A stretch of DNA of 18,665 nt from Kiritimatiellota bacterium (lineage in GTDB: Bacteria > Verrucomicrobiota > Kiritimatiellia > JAAZAB01): NCBI GenBank assembly GCA_008636095.1, contig VSJD01000212.1, forward strand, positions 1 through 18,665. The letters are read 5' to 3'. Under the pieces are notes generated by a model. It was not told the origin of the DNA and searched no databases. It saw nothing but the letters and a program-made list of their open reading frames with translations. Below are positions 1 to 8,111 of the stretch, in pieces. The position numbers and the translations under genes are program-made. Within the stretch, counting starts at the first letter, position 1. Each line of letters begins with the position of its first letter.

Positions 1-3000
1 GCGGGGGCGACGGTCGCCGGGGGTGTGGATTCCGCCAGCGATTGGGCCAGCGCGTCCAGCCTCAGGCTCGATCTGCGCACCACTTCGTAGCTCGTGGCGT
101 TCTCCACTGCATTCCAGCTGATGCGGACACTGTACGGCCGGGTGCCTTGCGTGGCCGCCACATTGGCTGGGGTTGCCAACTGAAGCCAACCCACATCCAT
201 CTCGCTGTATGGGCTGGCGAATCCTTGAGCGTTGTGCGCCTTGATCCAGTAATAATAAAACTGGCTGACGCTTGCCTGGGTATCATCATAGCCCTGGATT
301 GTCACCGTTCCGATCCGGACGGCGTTGCTCAAGTTGGTGTCCGTACTGCGCCAGATCTCATACTTTGTGGCGGCATCCACGGCCTGCCATAGCACGCGAA
401 TCTTGGAGTTAAACGTTCCCTTGGAGGCCGAGATGTTGCTGGGTTTCAGCAGGGCGTTCCGATAACCGCTGGCGAAATCGCTATACGCGCCAGCATCCGA
501 CAAGCGGGAACGGACAAAATAATAATACAACCTGAGAGCATCCCCGGTGGTATCTTCATAAGTCGTGACCGTCGCAGGTACCGTTCCCAGCAGATAGGCC
601 AGACCGACATTAGGATAAATACTGCGCCAGATCTCATAAGTGACGGCGCCTAAGGAACCCGTCCAACTCAGGGCGACGCGGTTAGTGTACGTGCCGCTGC
701 TGGCCGTCAGGCCAGTTGGCGCGGGTAATTCACTGATAATCAGTGTTCCGTTTGTCGAACCCTGATATTTTGGATCATTGACTGTGCACGTTACCGCATA
801 CGTCCCGCGGTTTATCGGCGCCCAGGCATGGCCGTTGTACGTGATGTCCACCTGCAATCCCGCGGGATCGGTGGCGATCGTCACCATCCGGGCTGTCCCA
901 TTGTAGAGTTGATTCGTGTTGGATAGCGTCATCGTTGCCAAAACTTTTGTTACGGTAAATGTATGGGTCAGGTTTGGTGCGGCGTTCCAGTTATTGTCCC
1001 CCGCTGCCTCCACGCTTACCGATCCCGAATTCGTGAAGATCAGATTTGTCAGAGTATTGATCACGCCCGGACCGGAGATAACCGTAAAATTAGTCACCGT
1101 CAGGCCGGGACTCGCCTGCGCCGCCAACCCAACCGTACTTGTTGTCGCAAAGGCCGATCCGCCCGCCGGTGTAAAATTAGTAATCGCATGGGTGGCCTTG
1201 TTGACCGTCAGTGTCGCCACCAGATATTGAGGACTGTTGGTCGCATCAGCGGAAACAATTGCGTTGGTCGCGTAATAGGTTCCCGCATTGATTCCAGTCA
1301 AACTGACTGAGCCCGTAATTGCCACAGCCGTCAGACCATTCACACGGCCGGTAGCGGGCGTGGATGTCCACCATCCCGTCGCACCGGCGGAATAGGTCGT
1401 CACATTGGTGAAATCAAATCTCCATGCACCAAGGTTGGTTACTATAAAACTCTGTGCCGATGGATTCGATCCGCCATACGTCCCTGTATATGTCAAGCGC
1501 CCGGGCGACAACCCAATTGCGGCCGCAGACAACTGCATGACGTAGACCGCCGCGTCGCCGGGTTCCAGGCTGCAGGTGACCTGCTCTCCCGCAGTCACCG
1601 CTTCCTCGCTGTAAAACTCTTCGCCCGCACCGGCATCAGCCGGCAGTTCGATCGCATACTCGACCGGCGTGGCCCCCAGGTTCATCGCGCAGATCAACGT
1701 GGTACGGCCCTCGCTGATGACCTGTGCCTGCGTGATGGCGTAGCCCGCCAGGGCGGCCGGCGTGCCCGTCAGAAAGACATCCTCGAAAGCCGCCGCCAGG
1801 CGGGATACATCGGCAACCGCATGCCAGACGCGGCCGTCGAAGCTCATCCGCGCGTAGGCCAGCACCCCGCCGCTGCCGGCCAGCAGCATACGCAACACTC
1901 CGGCCCGGGTGAGCGGCGTCAGCGAGTTGGTCAGGGCCGTGTCATAGGGGTACACTATCAGACCGGTAAGCAGGGGGATACCCTGCAGGGCATCGATGGT
2001 CCGATAAATGTCCGCCTCCAGAGCGCCATAGCCGGCGCCGGCGCGGTCGCAGGCCTGCAGGTCGCCGATGTACTGCCAGTTTATACCATACGTTTCGGGA
2101 TTGTCCGGGGTTTGGTAGCCGCTGTAGACGCTGAGCTTAGTCCCGGGTGCGAGGCGGTGGGTAGCCTCCTTAAACTTTACGAACATCTGCGCCACGCGGT
2201 GGGCCATGAAATCTATCCACTGGTCCCCATATTCATCCTTGATGATCTGCGGATCCAGCGCGACCTCCGGGTCCAGCGTGGCGAATTCGCGGAAGGCGTC
2301 CAGGCACCGGGAACAATAGCACGAATGCGGTCCCGCATAGGGCCCGTACTCGTAGTCATAGTCAATCGTGTCCGGGCAAATTGCGTCCAGGCGCTCCTTC
2401 AGCGCCTGTTCCACCGCCGACCAGCTTCCGCCCAGCAGGAGGGTCATACACATCAGGCTGGCGCTGGTCGTGTTCGTAGAGGTAATGAGGCGCTCGTCGG
2501 GGTGCGCTATCAGGTAGGGGGCAAGATTTATCGACCAGCTTTGGAAGTTGATGGACATCGTCAACTGCAAGCCGTACTTGTGCCCGGTGTCACTGGTCCA
2601 GCGGGCGCCATCTACGATGTCATTGAACCCGGCGGCCTGGGTGCACTTGAGTATCTCCTCACGCATGACCAGGTCATCCATGCTCCCTAACGAGCCACCC
2701 CAGAGTTGGAAGACCAGCGTATTGGGCTGCTGGGCGTCCAGCTCCGGCAGCAGGCGCACGTTGAAGCTCTGTGGCGGCTCGCTGACATTTCCGCCATTGG
2801 CCTCGCTCCAGTAGATGAACTCGGTCTCCGTGCTCGCGGGCTCCCCGGCCTCCTCGCGATAGCGGACGAAGGCCTCGAAGAGCGACATGAGGTAATGGCG
2901 CCCGGACAGCACGGGCTTGTCGGCGGTCACCTTGGCCACGCGCATCTCGCTGCCATTGACCTGTTGTGTCCCCAACTGCGTGCAGATGAACTTCGGCTGG

Positions 3001-3646
3001 TCGGCCACGGTAGTGCCGTAGAAGCCGCTGCTGCCGATGACTTCGAAGTCCAGCGGCGTTGCGATGTAAGTAGTCCAGCCCTCCAGTTTCTTCCCTGACA
3101 ATCCATCGGTGATGACATTGATGTGCTGGGCACTCCCTCGCGCCATGTAGAACGCCGGATTCGGCGTCGGCCAGATGCGGGTCTTCTCCCACAGCAGCGT
3201 GCGCCGCAGCACCACGGCTTGCCCCGGCTCGCCGACGATGGGACCCAGTTGCGGATCGTCCCCGGTCTGTGTGGCCAGGGGCCAGGCGAGGTCGTCGAGG
3301 GCGGCCAGTGTCGCGTCCTCTGTGTCTGCGTCGGCCACCTTCCAACTCTCGGCCGTGAAGCTGCTCCCGGTAGCCTCCACCGTGATCGCCGCCGTCCCCT
3401 GCTCCAGCTTGAGCGCAAAGACGTTGAAGACGTTGGTTCCCGTTTTCAGCGTGGCGGAAATGGCCTCGCCATCGGCCTGCGCGCCACTGCTGATCATCTC
3501 GTCATTGAGGGTCAACTCGTAGGGACCGTCGCAAGCCAGTTTGACTTGGACCTGGGTCAAGGTGCTGGCGCGATTGGCCACCATCCAGATCAAAGCTGCA
3601 ATGCACACGATTGCCGGCCATGTCTTGACTGTTTTCGTTTTGCCAT
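1..3646 (-). CDS. large secreted multidomain protein, glycosidase-like barrel + BACON/MBG-like + FN3 repeats (3' end outside window, start apparently frameshifted)
   Basis: One stop-free frame runs on the minus strand from about 3655 to base 1, at least 1,215 codons, with no end in the window. The N-terminus looks like a signal peptide (basic Lys/Thr stretch, then a hydrophobic core around AIVCIAALIWMV), so the product is probably exported. Residues about 420-450 carry an aromatic/acidic patch (DYDYEYGP) followed by CYCSRC, then a stretch resembling TIM-barrel putative glycoside hydrolases; I cannot name a GH family. About 708-800 resembles a BACON-type Ig-like domain, about 913-970 an MBG-type domain (YNGTARMV, AGTY-like turns), and from about 973 three fibronectin III-like units with recurring YEIWRS/YEVVRR strands. 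The only good ATG (3644-3646) is one base out of frame with this frame; the first in-frame ATG is at 3582-3584, inside the hydrophobic segment. Role in polysaccharide breakdown or adhesion is inference. Confidence 0.8.
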
Positions 3647-3708
3647 CCCCTCGGATGAAGGGTTAGGATGATCGAATACTAATACTAATGCTCTCGTATT
3701 TTATTTAA

Positions 3709-3737
3709 ATGATACACTATTGCACGCGATAATGCAA
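3709..3737 (-). promoter_or_regulatory. possible sigma70-type promoter for the secreted protein gene
   Basis: On the minus strand TTGCAT (3732-3737) and TATCAT (3709-3714) are separated by 17 bases, about 60 bases upstream of the gene. The -10 matches 5 of 6 consensus bases but the -35 only 3 of 6. The surrounding DNA is clearly AT-richer than the genes. TTGCA/TGCAA also forms a small inverted repeat over the -35. Confidence 0.3.
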
Positions 3738-3801
3738 GTAAAAGAGGTATGACAGAGGTGTGAAACGTACCCGGGACGGGGTTGTAACAAGCGGCTTGTG
3801 G

Positions 3802-4341
3802 TTATCGTGCCCTGGTCAAGGCTGTAATCAATTTGCGATGCTGGGGAAAGCGCTCCAGCAGGTCGGACCGCCGCCCTGCCGCGAAGTCCTGGAACTCGAA
3901 GCCTGGCGCCACGGTACAGCCGATGAGCGCATAACCACGCTGACTGGTCCGCCCGCAATGCTGGGGCGCGGCCAACCGCGCTCCCATCCACGTTCCGGCT
4001 GGAATAACCGCCTGAAACTGTTCGCCGGCGATCGCACAACGGCCCAGGCGTACCTCCCTGGATGTCCCGTCGGGTGCGATCATGGCCAGGAGCAGGGTGC
4101 TGCCATCATAAAAATGCCATTGTTCATCCGACGCCAGCCGGTGCAGAGTTGATGTTTGCGTGCCGGTCAGCAGGAAATAAATCGAGGTCGAGAAGGCGCG
4201 CGGCCCTTGGTAGCGCGTTGGCAGAGCGGCGGCCGAAATCTGATCCTTGGCCCGGTAAATTTCGCGGAAATACCCGCCTTCGGGATGTGGCTGGAGCGCC
4301 AGCCTGGTTATCCAGTACTTGGCTGTTGGTTGCCTGTGCAT
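3802..4341 (-). CDS. cupin_5 (DUF985) family protein
   Basis: A 179-residue protein of the cupin superfamily, DUF985/cupin_5 branch; the biochemical role of most members is unsettled. The family pattern is visible: a WITRLALQPHPEGGYFRE opening (residues 10-27), a SIYFLL strand (53-58), LHRLASDEQWHFYDG (66-80) with the histidines expected at the cupin metal/ligand site, VIPAGTWMGARL (112-123), and GYALIGCTVAPGFEF (136-150). I chose the ATG at 4341 because family members start only a few residues before the W-I-x-R-L motif and because GGGA lies upstream with suitable spacing. Starts at 4353 and 4416 are also open. It is transcribed divergently from the acetolactate decarboxylase gene. Just past its stop, ACAAG/CTTGT (3787-3799) can form a small hairpin but lacks a T-tract. 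Confidence 0.88.
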   Translation of the reverse strand: MHRQPTAKYWITRLALQPHPEGGYFREIYRAKDQISAAALPTRYQGPRAFSTSIYFLLTGTQTSTLHRLASDEQWHFYDGSTLLLAMIAPDGTSREVRLGRCAIAGEQFQAVIPAGTWMGARLAAPQHCGRTSQRGYALIGCTVAPGFEFQDFAAGRRSDLLERFPQHRKLITALTRAR

Positions 4342-4442
4342 GGTTGATCCCATTTGAAAATTATGCCGCAACCTCGCCCGGCAAAATTTGTAGATGTCCT
4401 CACGCGGCGTCGGCAAAATAATCCAACCCGCAATGGCAACTA

Positions 4443-4470
4443 ATTATAGGTTGAGGGAATGGATATGCAA
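4443..4470 (-). promoter_or_regulatory. probable sigma70-type promoter of the cupin_5 gene
   Basis: On the minus strand a perfect -10 TATAAT (4443-4448) lies 16 bases from TTGCAT (4465-4470). This would give a leader of roughly 95 bases before the ATG at 4341. The same TTGCAT hexamer is the best -35 candidate for the secreted-protein gene further left. Confidence 0.42.
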
Positions 4471-4540
4471 GCGTGCAAATTAAGTTGGAACAATCTTTAC
4501 GCCAGCCGGGGTATGCGATAAGATGCAATCCATGCGGAAG

Positions 4541-4545
4541 AGAGG
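4541..4545 (+). promoter_or_regulatory. ribosome binding site fixing the start of the acetolactate decarboxylase
   Basis: AGAGG lies 7 bases before the ATG at 4553. It argues for this start over the in-frame upstream ATG at 4523, which has no such site and would place ten polar and basic residues in front of the signal peptide. Confidence 0.6.
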
Positions 4546-4552
4546 ATACCCA

Positions 4553-5329
4553 ATGAGCCGATGTCAAATAACATTCCTGGTTCTGACCCTGCTGGCGGCG
4601 GAGGCGCAAGCCGCAGAACGAGACGCGATTTATCAAACTGCCCCGATTGATGCCCTGATGGCCGGTGTCTATGATGGGGATTATGCCATCGGTGACTTGA
4701 AACAACACGGCGACATAGGTATTGGTACGCTCGACGCGCTCGATGGTGAACTGGTATATGTGGATGGCCAGATATTCCAGGTCCGTGCGGATGGCAAAGT
4801 CTGTCCCGTTCCGGATTCTGCCCGGACGCCGTTGGCTACGGTGACCTGGCTGGACCGGGATATTCCGCTCAAGGCCGTTTCCGCCACGAATTTCGATGAG
4901 TTTTGTCACATATTGGATCGGTCCCTGCCGTCCGCGAATCTTTTTTATGCCATTCGCGCGGACGGCAAGTTTGACTACGTTAAGACCCGTAGTATGTCGA
5001 AACAGCAAAAGCCTTACCGGCCGCTGGTGGAGGTTGCGAAGGAGCAGGCGGTGTTTGAGTTTAAGCGTGTAAAGGGCACGCTGGTTGGGTTCCGTTGCCC
5101 GGCGTTTGTAAAAGGGATCAATGTGCCAGGCTATCATTTTCACTTTCTGACGGACGACCGCAAGGGTGGGGGCCATGTGCTGGATCTGCGCGTAACCGGT
5201 CTTGAAGTGATTCTGGATACATCCGATTCGATTCACCTGGCCCTGCCCAAGCATGGCGATTTCAACAACGTTGATTTGAGCGTTGACCGCCAACAGGAAT
5301 TGCATCGTGTGGAAAGCTCTACCGAATGA
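4553..5329 (+). CDS. budA: alpha-acetolactate decarboxylase, with signal peptide
   Basis: A 258-residue protein that would convert (S)-2-acetolactate to (R)-acetoin (EC 4.1.1.5). The zinc site is complete: H195 and H197 in GYHFHFLTDD and H208 in GGGHVLDL. The conserved E66 (DGELVYVDGQ), R146 and E254 of the family also align, all one position off the numbering I recall for the structurally characterised Brevibacillus enzyme. Residues 1-21 (hydrophobic FLVLTLLAAEAQA, then AERDA) look like a cleavable signal peptide, so the mature enzyme is probably exported, as in some Bacillus-type homologues. No acetolactate synthase or butanediol dehydrogenase gene is adjacent. Its TGA overlaps the ATG of queC (ATGA), so the two are likely translationally coupled although functionally unrelated. 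Family assignment is firm; export is inferred. Confidence 0.95.
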   Translation: MSRCQITFLVLTLLAAEAQAAERDAIYQTAPIDALMAGVYDGDYAIGDLKQHGDIGIGTLDALDGELVYVDGQIFQVRADGKVCPVPDSARTPLATVTWLDRDIPLKAVSATNFDEFCHILDRSLPSANLFYAIRADGKFDYVKTRSMSKQQKPYRPLVEVAKEQAVFEFKRVKGTLVGFRCPAFVKGINVPGYHFHFLTDDRKGGGHVLDLRVTGLEVILDTSDSIHLALPKHGDFNNVDLSVDRQQELHRVESSTE

Positions 5330-6054
5330 AAAGCGCGGTAATTTTATTAAGCGGTGGGCTGGATTCCTCGACGTTGCTTCATTACGTGAAAGGCAAGCTC
5401 GATTTTCAGCTTCTCAACGCGTTGACAATCCGCTATGGCCAGAAACATGTGCGCGAAATCACCTGCGCCGTTGCCCAGGCGCGCGCGGCGGGCGTTGAAG
5501 AGCACCGGCAGATTGACCTGACCTTTTTCGGTGAGCTGGTGGCCGGCGCCTCGGCCTTGACCGATCCGGCGGTGCCGGTGCCGGCGCTGGCCGAATTGGC
5601 GCCGGGCCAGCTTGACCAGCCACCAACCTACGTGCCCAACCGCAACATGCTGTTTCTGGCATTGGCCGCCGCATATGCCGAAGCCAAGGGTGTCGCCGAT
5701 GTTTTTTACGGTGCCCAGGCCCAGGACCGTTACGGTTACTGGGATTGCACCGTGGAATTTCTGAACCGGATGAACGCCGTGCTGGGTCTTAATCGCCGTC
5801 AGCCAATCGTTTTGCATGCGCCCTTCATGATGATGCGCAAGCGTGAGATTCTTAAGATTGGCCTGGACCTGGGTGTGAATTACGCTGAGACGTGGAGCTG
5901 TTACCGCGGTCAGGATAAGGCCTGCGGAGCGTGTCCAGCCTGTGTCGAACGCCGCGCGGCGTTCGATGCCTTGCATGTCACAGACCCGCTTTCGGAGCGG
6001 ATGCCAGATGCCAGACGCCAGACGCCAGACAGGAGAAGACGACGCAAGGCGTGA
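5326..6054 (+). CDS. queC: 7-cyano-7-deazaguanine synthase QueC
   Basis: A 242-residue cytosolic enzyme of the queuosine/7-deazaguanine pathway: ATP-dependent conversion of 7-carboxy-7-deazaguanine and ammonia to preQ0 (EC 6.3.4.20). It shows the PP-loop SGGLDSS at 9-15, the TYVPNRNMLFL motif at 101-111, and the four zinc cysteines C192, C200, C203 and C206 in SCYRGQDKACGACPACVERR. No queD, queE or queF lies in the window. The family-like sequence ends around residue 224; the last 18 or so residues (arginine-rich, RMPDARRQTPDRRRRR) are encoded by the heptamer repeat starting at 5997, so the tail is probably an addition caused by that repeat and not functional. The start overlaps the stop of the preceding gene by four bases. 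Confidence 0.96.
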   Translation: MKSAVILLSGGLDSSTLLHYVKGKLDFQLLNALTIRYGQKHVREITCAVAQARAAGVEEHRQIDLTFFGELVAGASALTDPAVPVPALAELAPGQLDQPPTYVPNRNMLFLALAAAYAEAKGVADVFYGAQAQDRYGYWDCTVEFLNRMNAVLGLNRRQPIVLHAPFMMMRKREILKIGLDLGVNYAETWSCYRGQDKACGACPACVERRAAFDALHVTDPLSERMPDARRQTPDRRRRRKA

Positions 6055-6137
6055 CAGTTTCTTCTTCAATCTGTCGTCCGTCTTCACTCTTCTCTGGGCT
6101 GGCATCCGGTGTCCGGTGTCAGGCGTCAGTCATCCGC
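5997..6137. repeat. imperfect palindrome built of CCAGACG-type heptamers between convergent genes
   Basis: The left arm starts GCGGATG (5997-6003) followed by CCAGATG, CCAGACG, CCAGACG and CCAGAC (6004-6030). The right arm (6097-6137), read on the other strand, is GCGGATG followed by degenerate ACTGACG, CCTGACA, CCGGACA and CCGGATG units and CCAGCC. Inner segments (GAAGACGACG near 6034 against CGTCCGTCTTC near 6076; AGAGAAGA-like pieces) are also complementary, so the transcript could fold into a long interrupted hairpin. It may serve as a bidirectional terminator. The left arm encodes the queC tail and the right arm contains the stop codon of the ClpX-like gene. It resembles a REP/MITE-like dispersed repeat; no transposase is present. 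Confidence 0.72.
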
Positions 6138-7716
6138 CGGCCGGCGGCCGCTGGAAACTTTCCACTACCAACCGGGACAGTTCCCGGTCAGGCGCCTCGA
6201 CAATCGCCCGCGTGATTTCAAACGAGGTCCGCCCTGTGTTTTTGGAGATCAGTTTTAAACCGTGCTGGAAGTCCCGGAATTTTTCGCTTAAAATTGTGCG
6301 CATGGTTTTGTCCTGCGTGATGCTCAGTTCCACGAGCAAATCCACGGCCTCGTCGCTGAAGACCAGGTCCAGGATATGCTCATCCTTAAAGCCGCGTGCG
6401 AATTCCGCCACTTCCGATTTCAGCAGGTTGCGTTGGGATCGCTGGTTCTTGCGGAGCAGGCTCTTGAGCGCGCTTTCCGGGTCCGTAACCGTGTCGGAAT
6501 CGGCCTCGAAGTTTTTAACGGCGGTCGAGGGTAACTGGAATTTAAAATTGCGGAACACCTGCTCCATCACGGTCATCAATCCGCGTGCGCCGGTCTGTTC
6601 CCCGATGGCCCGTGCGGCGATTTCAGCTATGGCCTCCTTGGTGATCGTAAAATCAATGCCGTAGCCACTGAAATCCTGACGGTATTGTGCCAGGATGCTG
6701 TCCTCCGAGGTCAGCATAATCTGCTGAAGGTCGGCGGCGGTCAGCGTGTCGCAGGTCACCCGCACGGGGAGCCGCCCGATGAATTCCGGCTCGAACCCAA
6801 AATTAATAAAATCCCGGGTTTGGGCCAGCTTCAGGTATTCATAGTCGGCCCGCGGGGTCTTGCTCGCCTGCGTAAACCCGATGGGCGCGACGCTGACGCG
6901 CTGTTTCACCCGTTCGGCCAGCCGGTCGAAGGCGCCGCTGACGATGAACAGGATGTGGCGCGTGTTGAGCGTGCGCCGGGGCGGCTGGCCACTACGTTGG
7001 AGTTGCATGATGGCTTCCATCTGGCCGAGCAGGTCGGTCTGGCTCTGCAGGCTGACGTCGGTTTCCTCCATGAGCTTGAGCAGGTTGACCTGTACGCCAC
7101 GCCCGGAGACGTCGCGGCCGTAGGATGTGGGCGTTCCGGCGATTTTGTCTATTTCGTCAATATAAATTATCCCATATTGCGCCAGGTCCACGTTGCCGTC
7201 GGCGGAGCGCGCCAGGTCCCTGACCAGGTCCTCCACATCGTGCCCGACGTAACCGGTTTCGGAAAACTTGGTGGCATCGGACTTGACGAAAGGCACGCCG
7301 ATCAGCCGGGCGATACAGCGCATCAGGTAGGTCTTGCCCACCCCCGTGGGGCCCAGGAGGATAATATTTTGCTTGGCATAATCGCGCTCGCGCAATGCCG
7401 GGTTTTCCAGGCACTGCCGCACGTGGTTGTAATGGTCGCAGATTGCCACGGCCAGCACCTTCTTTGCCTCCGCCTGCTGGATGACATACCGGTCGAGATA
7501 GTCCCGGATATCGCGCGGCTTCAGGTTGAACTCGCGTATGCGCCGGAGCTTTTCGGCCATTGCCGCATCGTCGCTCGGCGGGGTTCCGTCGCCGTGGCCG
7601 GCCGGGTCGGGAGTTGCGCCGGGGTGAACAAGCGGATTGGCGTGCGCCTGGCGCAGGATGTCCTGAAATTGCTTCTGCCAGTCGTCCATTGGGTTTTTTG
7701 GTTCGTTAACGCTCAT
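6130..7716 (-). CDS. ClpX-like AAA+ ATPase lacking the N-terminal zinc finger
   Basis: A protein of about 528 residues from the start chosen here. It has Walker A GPTGVGKT (122-129), a ClpX-type pore loop GYVG (155-158), Walker B IIYIDEID (183-190), an IGF tripeptide (279-281) at the place of the ClpP-docking loop, FIGRLP (312-317) and a GARGL sensor-2 region (376-380). The first 60 or so residues contain no cysteine cluster, so the usual ClpX zinc-binding domain is missing, and about 130 residues follow the AAA+ core where true ClpX ends soon after. It is probably an unfoldase that may or may not pair with ClpP. Start is uncertain: the frame stays open to 7836, but upstream residues do not look protein-like and no clear ribosome site marks any candidate (7716 or 7689 preferred). 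Convergent with queC. Confidence 0.85.
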   Translation of the reverse strand: MSVNEPKNPMDDWQKQFQDILRQAHANPLVHPGATPDPAGHGDGTPPSDDAAMAEKLRRIREFNLKPRDIRDYLDRYVIQQAEAKKVLAVAICDHYNHVRQCLENPALRERDYAKQNIILLGPTGVGKTYLMRCIARLIGVPFVKSDATKFSETGYVGHDVEDLVRDLARSADGNVDLAQYGIIYIDEIDKIAGTPTSYGRDVSGRGVQVNLLKLMEETDVSLQSQTDLLGQMEAIMQLQRSGQPPRRTLNTRHILFIVSGAFDRLAERVKQRVSVAPIGFTQASKTPRADYEYLKLAQTRDFINFGFEPEFIGRLPVRVTCDTLTAADLQQIMLTSEDSILAQYRQDFSGYGIDFTITKEAIAEIAARAIGEQTGARGLMTVMEQVFRNFKFQLPSTAVKNFEADSDTVTDPESALKSLLRKNQRSQRNLLKSEVAEFARGFKDEHILDLVFSDEAVDLLVELSITQDKTMRTILSEKFRDFQHGLKLISKNTGRTSFEITRAIVEAPDRELSRLVVESFQRPPAGG

Positions 7717-8111
7717 GAAAAAACTATAAGCCAATGACGCCTGCCAGGCAATACTTATCATGCCCGCGCCGCGAGCCGGGGCGGTGTCATAAACCGTACC
7801 GAATTGCATTCCCTGATTTTCCCTGCTTGACTCCACTCAATGATCTGATATTTTTATTTTATATATCCGCCTAATGTGTTCAGATAACTGGTTCAAGAAT
7901 GTTTTTATGGTGCCGGGCATTCTGATGGCTGTATGTTTTTGCATGGACGGGAGATTTGCTGCGGTGCGCCTGATTGCCTCCAACAATTATGTGTTTTAAC
8001 GAAATCCTCGATGCCACCAATGACTGCCAATGCAATGCATTTGCCAGGTACACGTGAGGGGCTGTAAACCCAGCACTATGCTGGGAATCGTTAAACGGAG
8101 TCTATCGCAAT
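7717..8111. other. intergenic region between the ClpX-like gene and the osmolyte operon
   Basis: About 395 bases between divergent genes. It holds a short AT-rich tract (7848-7866), a 30-codon open frame at 7907-7999 with no ribosome site or recognisable product, and near its right end a stem-loop (8069-8085). I expect the promoters of both neighbours here, but no hexamer pair is convincing. No tRNA-like fold was seen. Confidence 0.5.
8069..8085 (+). promoter_or_regulatory. short perfect stem-loop in the leader of the osmolyte operon
   Basis: CCCAGC (8069-8074) and GCTGGG (8080-8085) pair perfectly around ACTAT, 26 bases before the ATG of the first gene. It could be a protein-binding inverted repeat or an RNA hairpin; no T-tract follows, so it is not a standard terminator. 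Confidence 0.35.

Noticed and set aside
1821..2690. Open frame of 289 codons on the plus strand
   Set aside because: Antisense to the secreted multidomain protein; Arg/Gly/Ala-rich composition with no recognisable motif.
2674..3345. Open frame of 223 codons on the minus strand
   Set aside because: Same strand but a different frame from the long secreted-protein frame, which continues uninterrupted through this region.
4400..5305. Open frame of 301 codons on the minus strand
   Set aside because: Antisense shadow of the acetolactate decarboxylase, which has a full zinc site and signal peptide.
5347..6105. Open frame of 252 codons antisense to queC
   Set aside because: Shadow of a gene with complete PP-loop and zinc cysteines.
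6685..7737. Open frame of 350 codons on the plus strand
   Set aside because: Lies wholly antisense to the ClpX-like gene, whose Walker and sensor motifs are clear; the product is low-complexity and resembles nothing.
7907..7999. 30-codon open frame starting MVPGILMAVCF
   Set aside because: Hydrophobic start but no ribosome binding site, no family resemblance and a length expected by chance.
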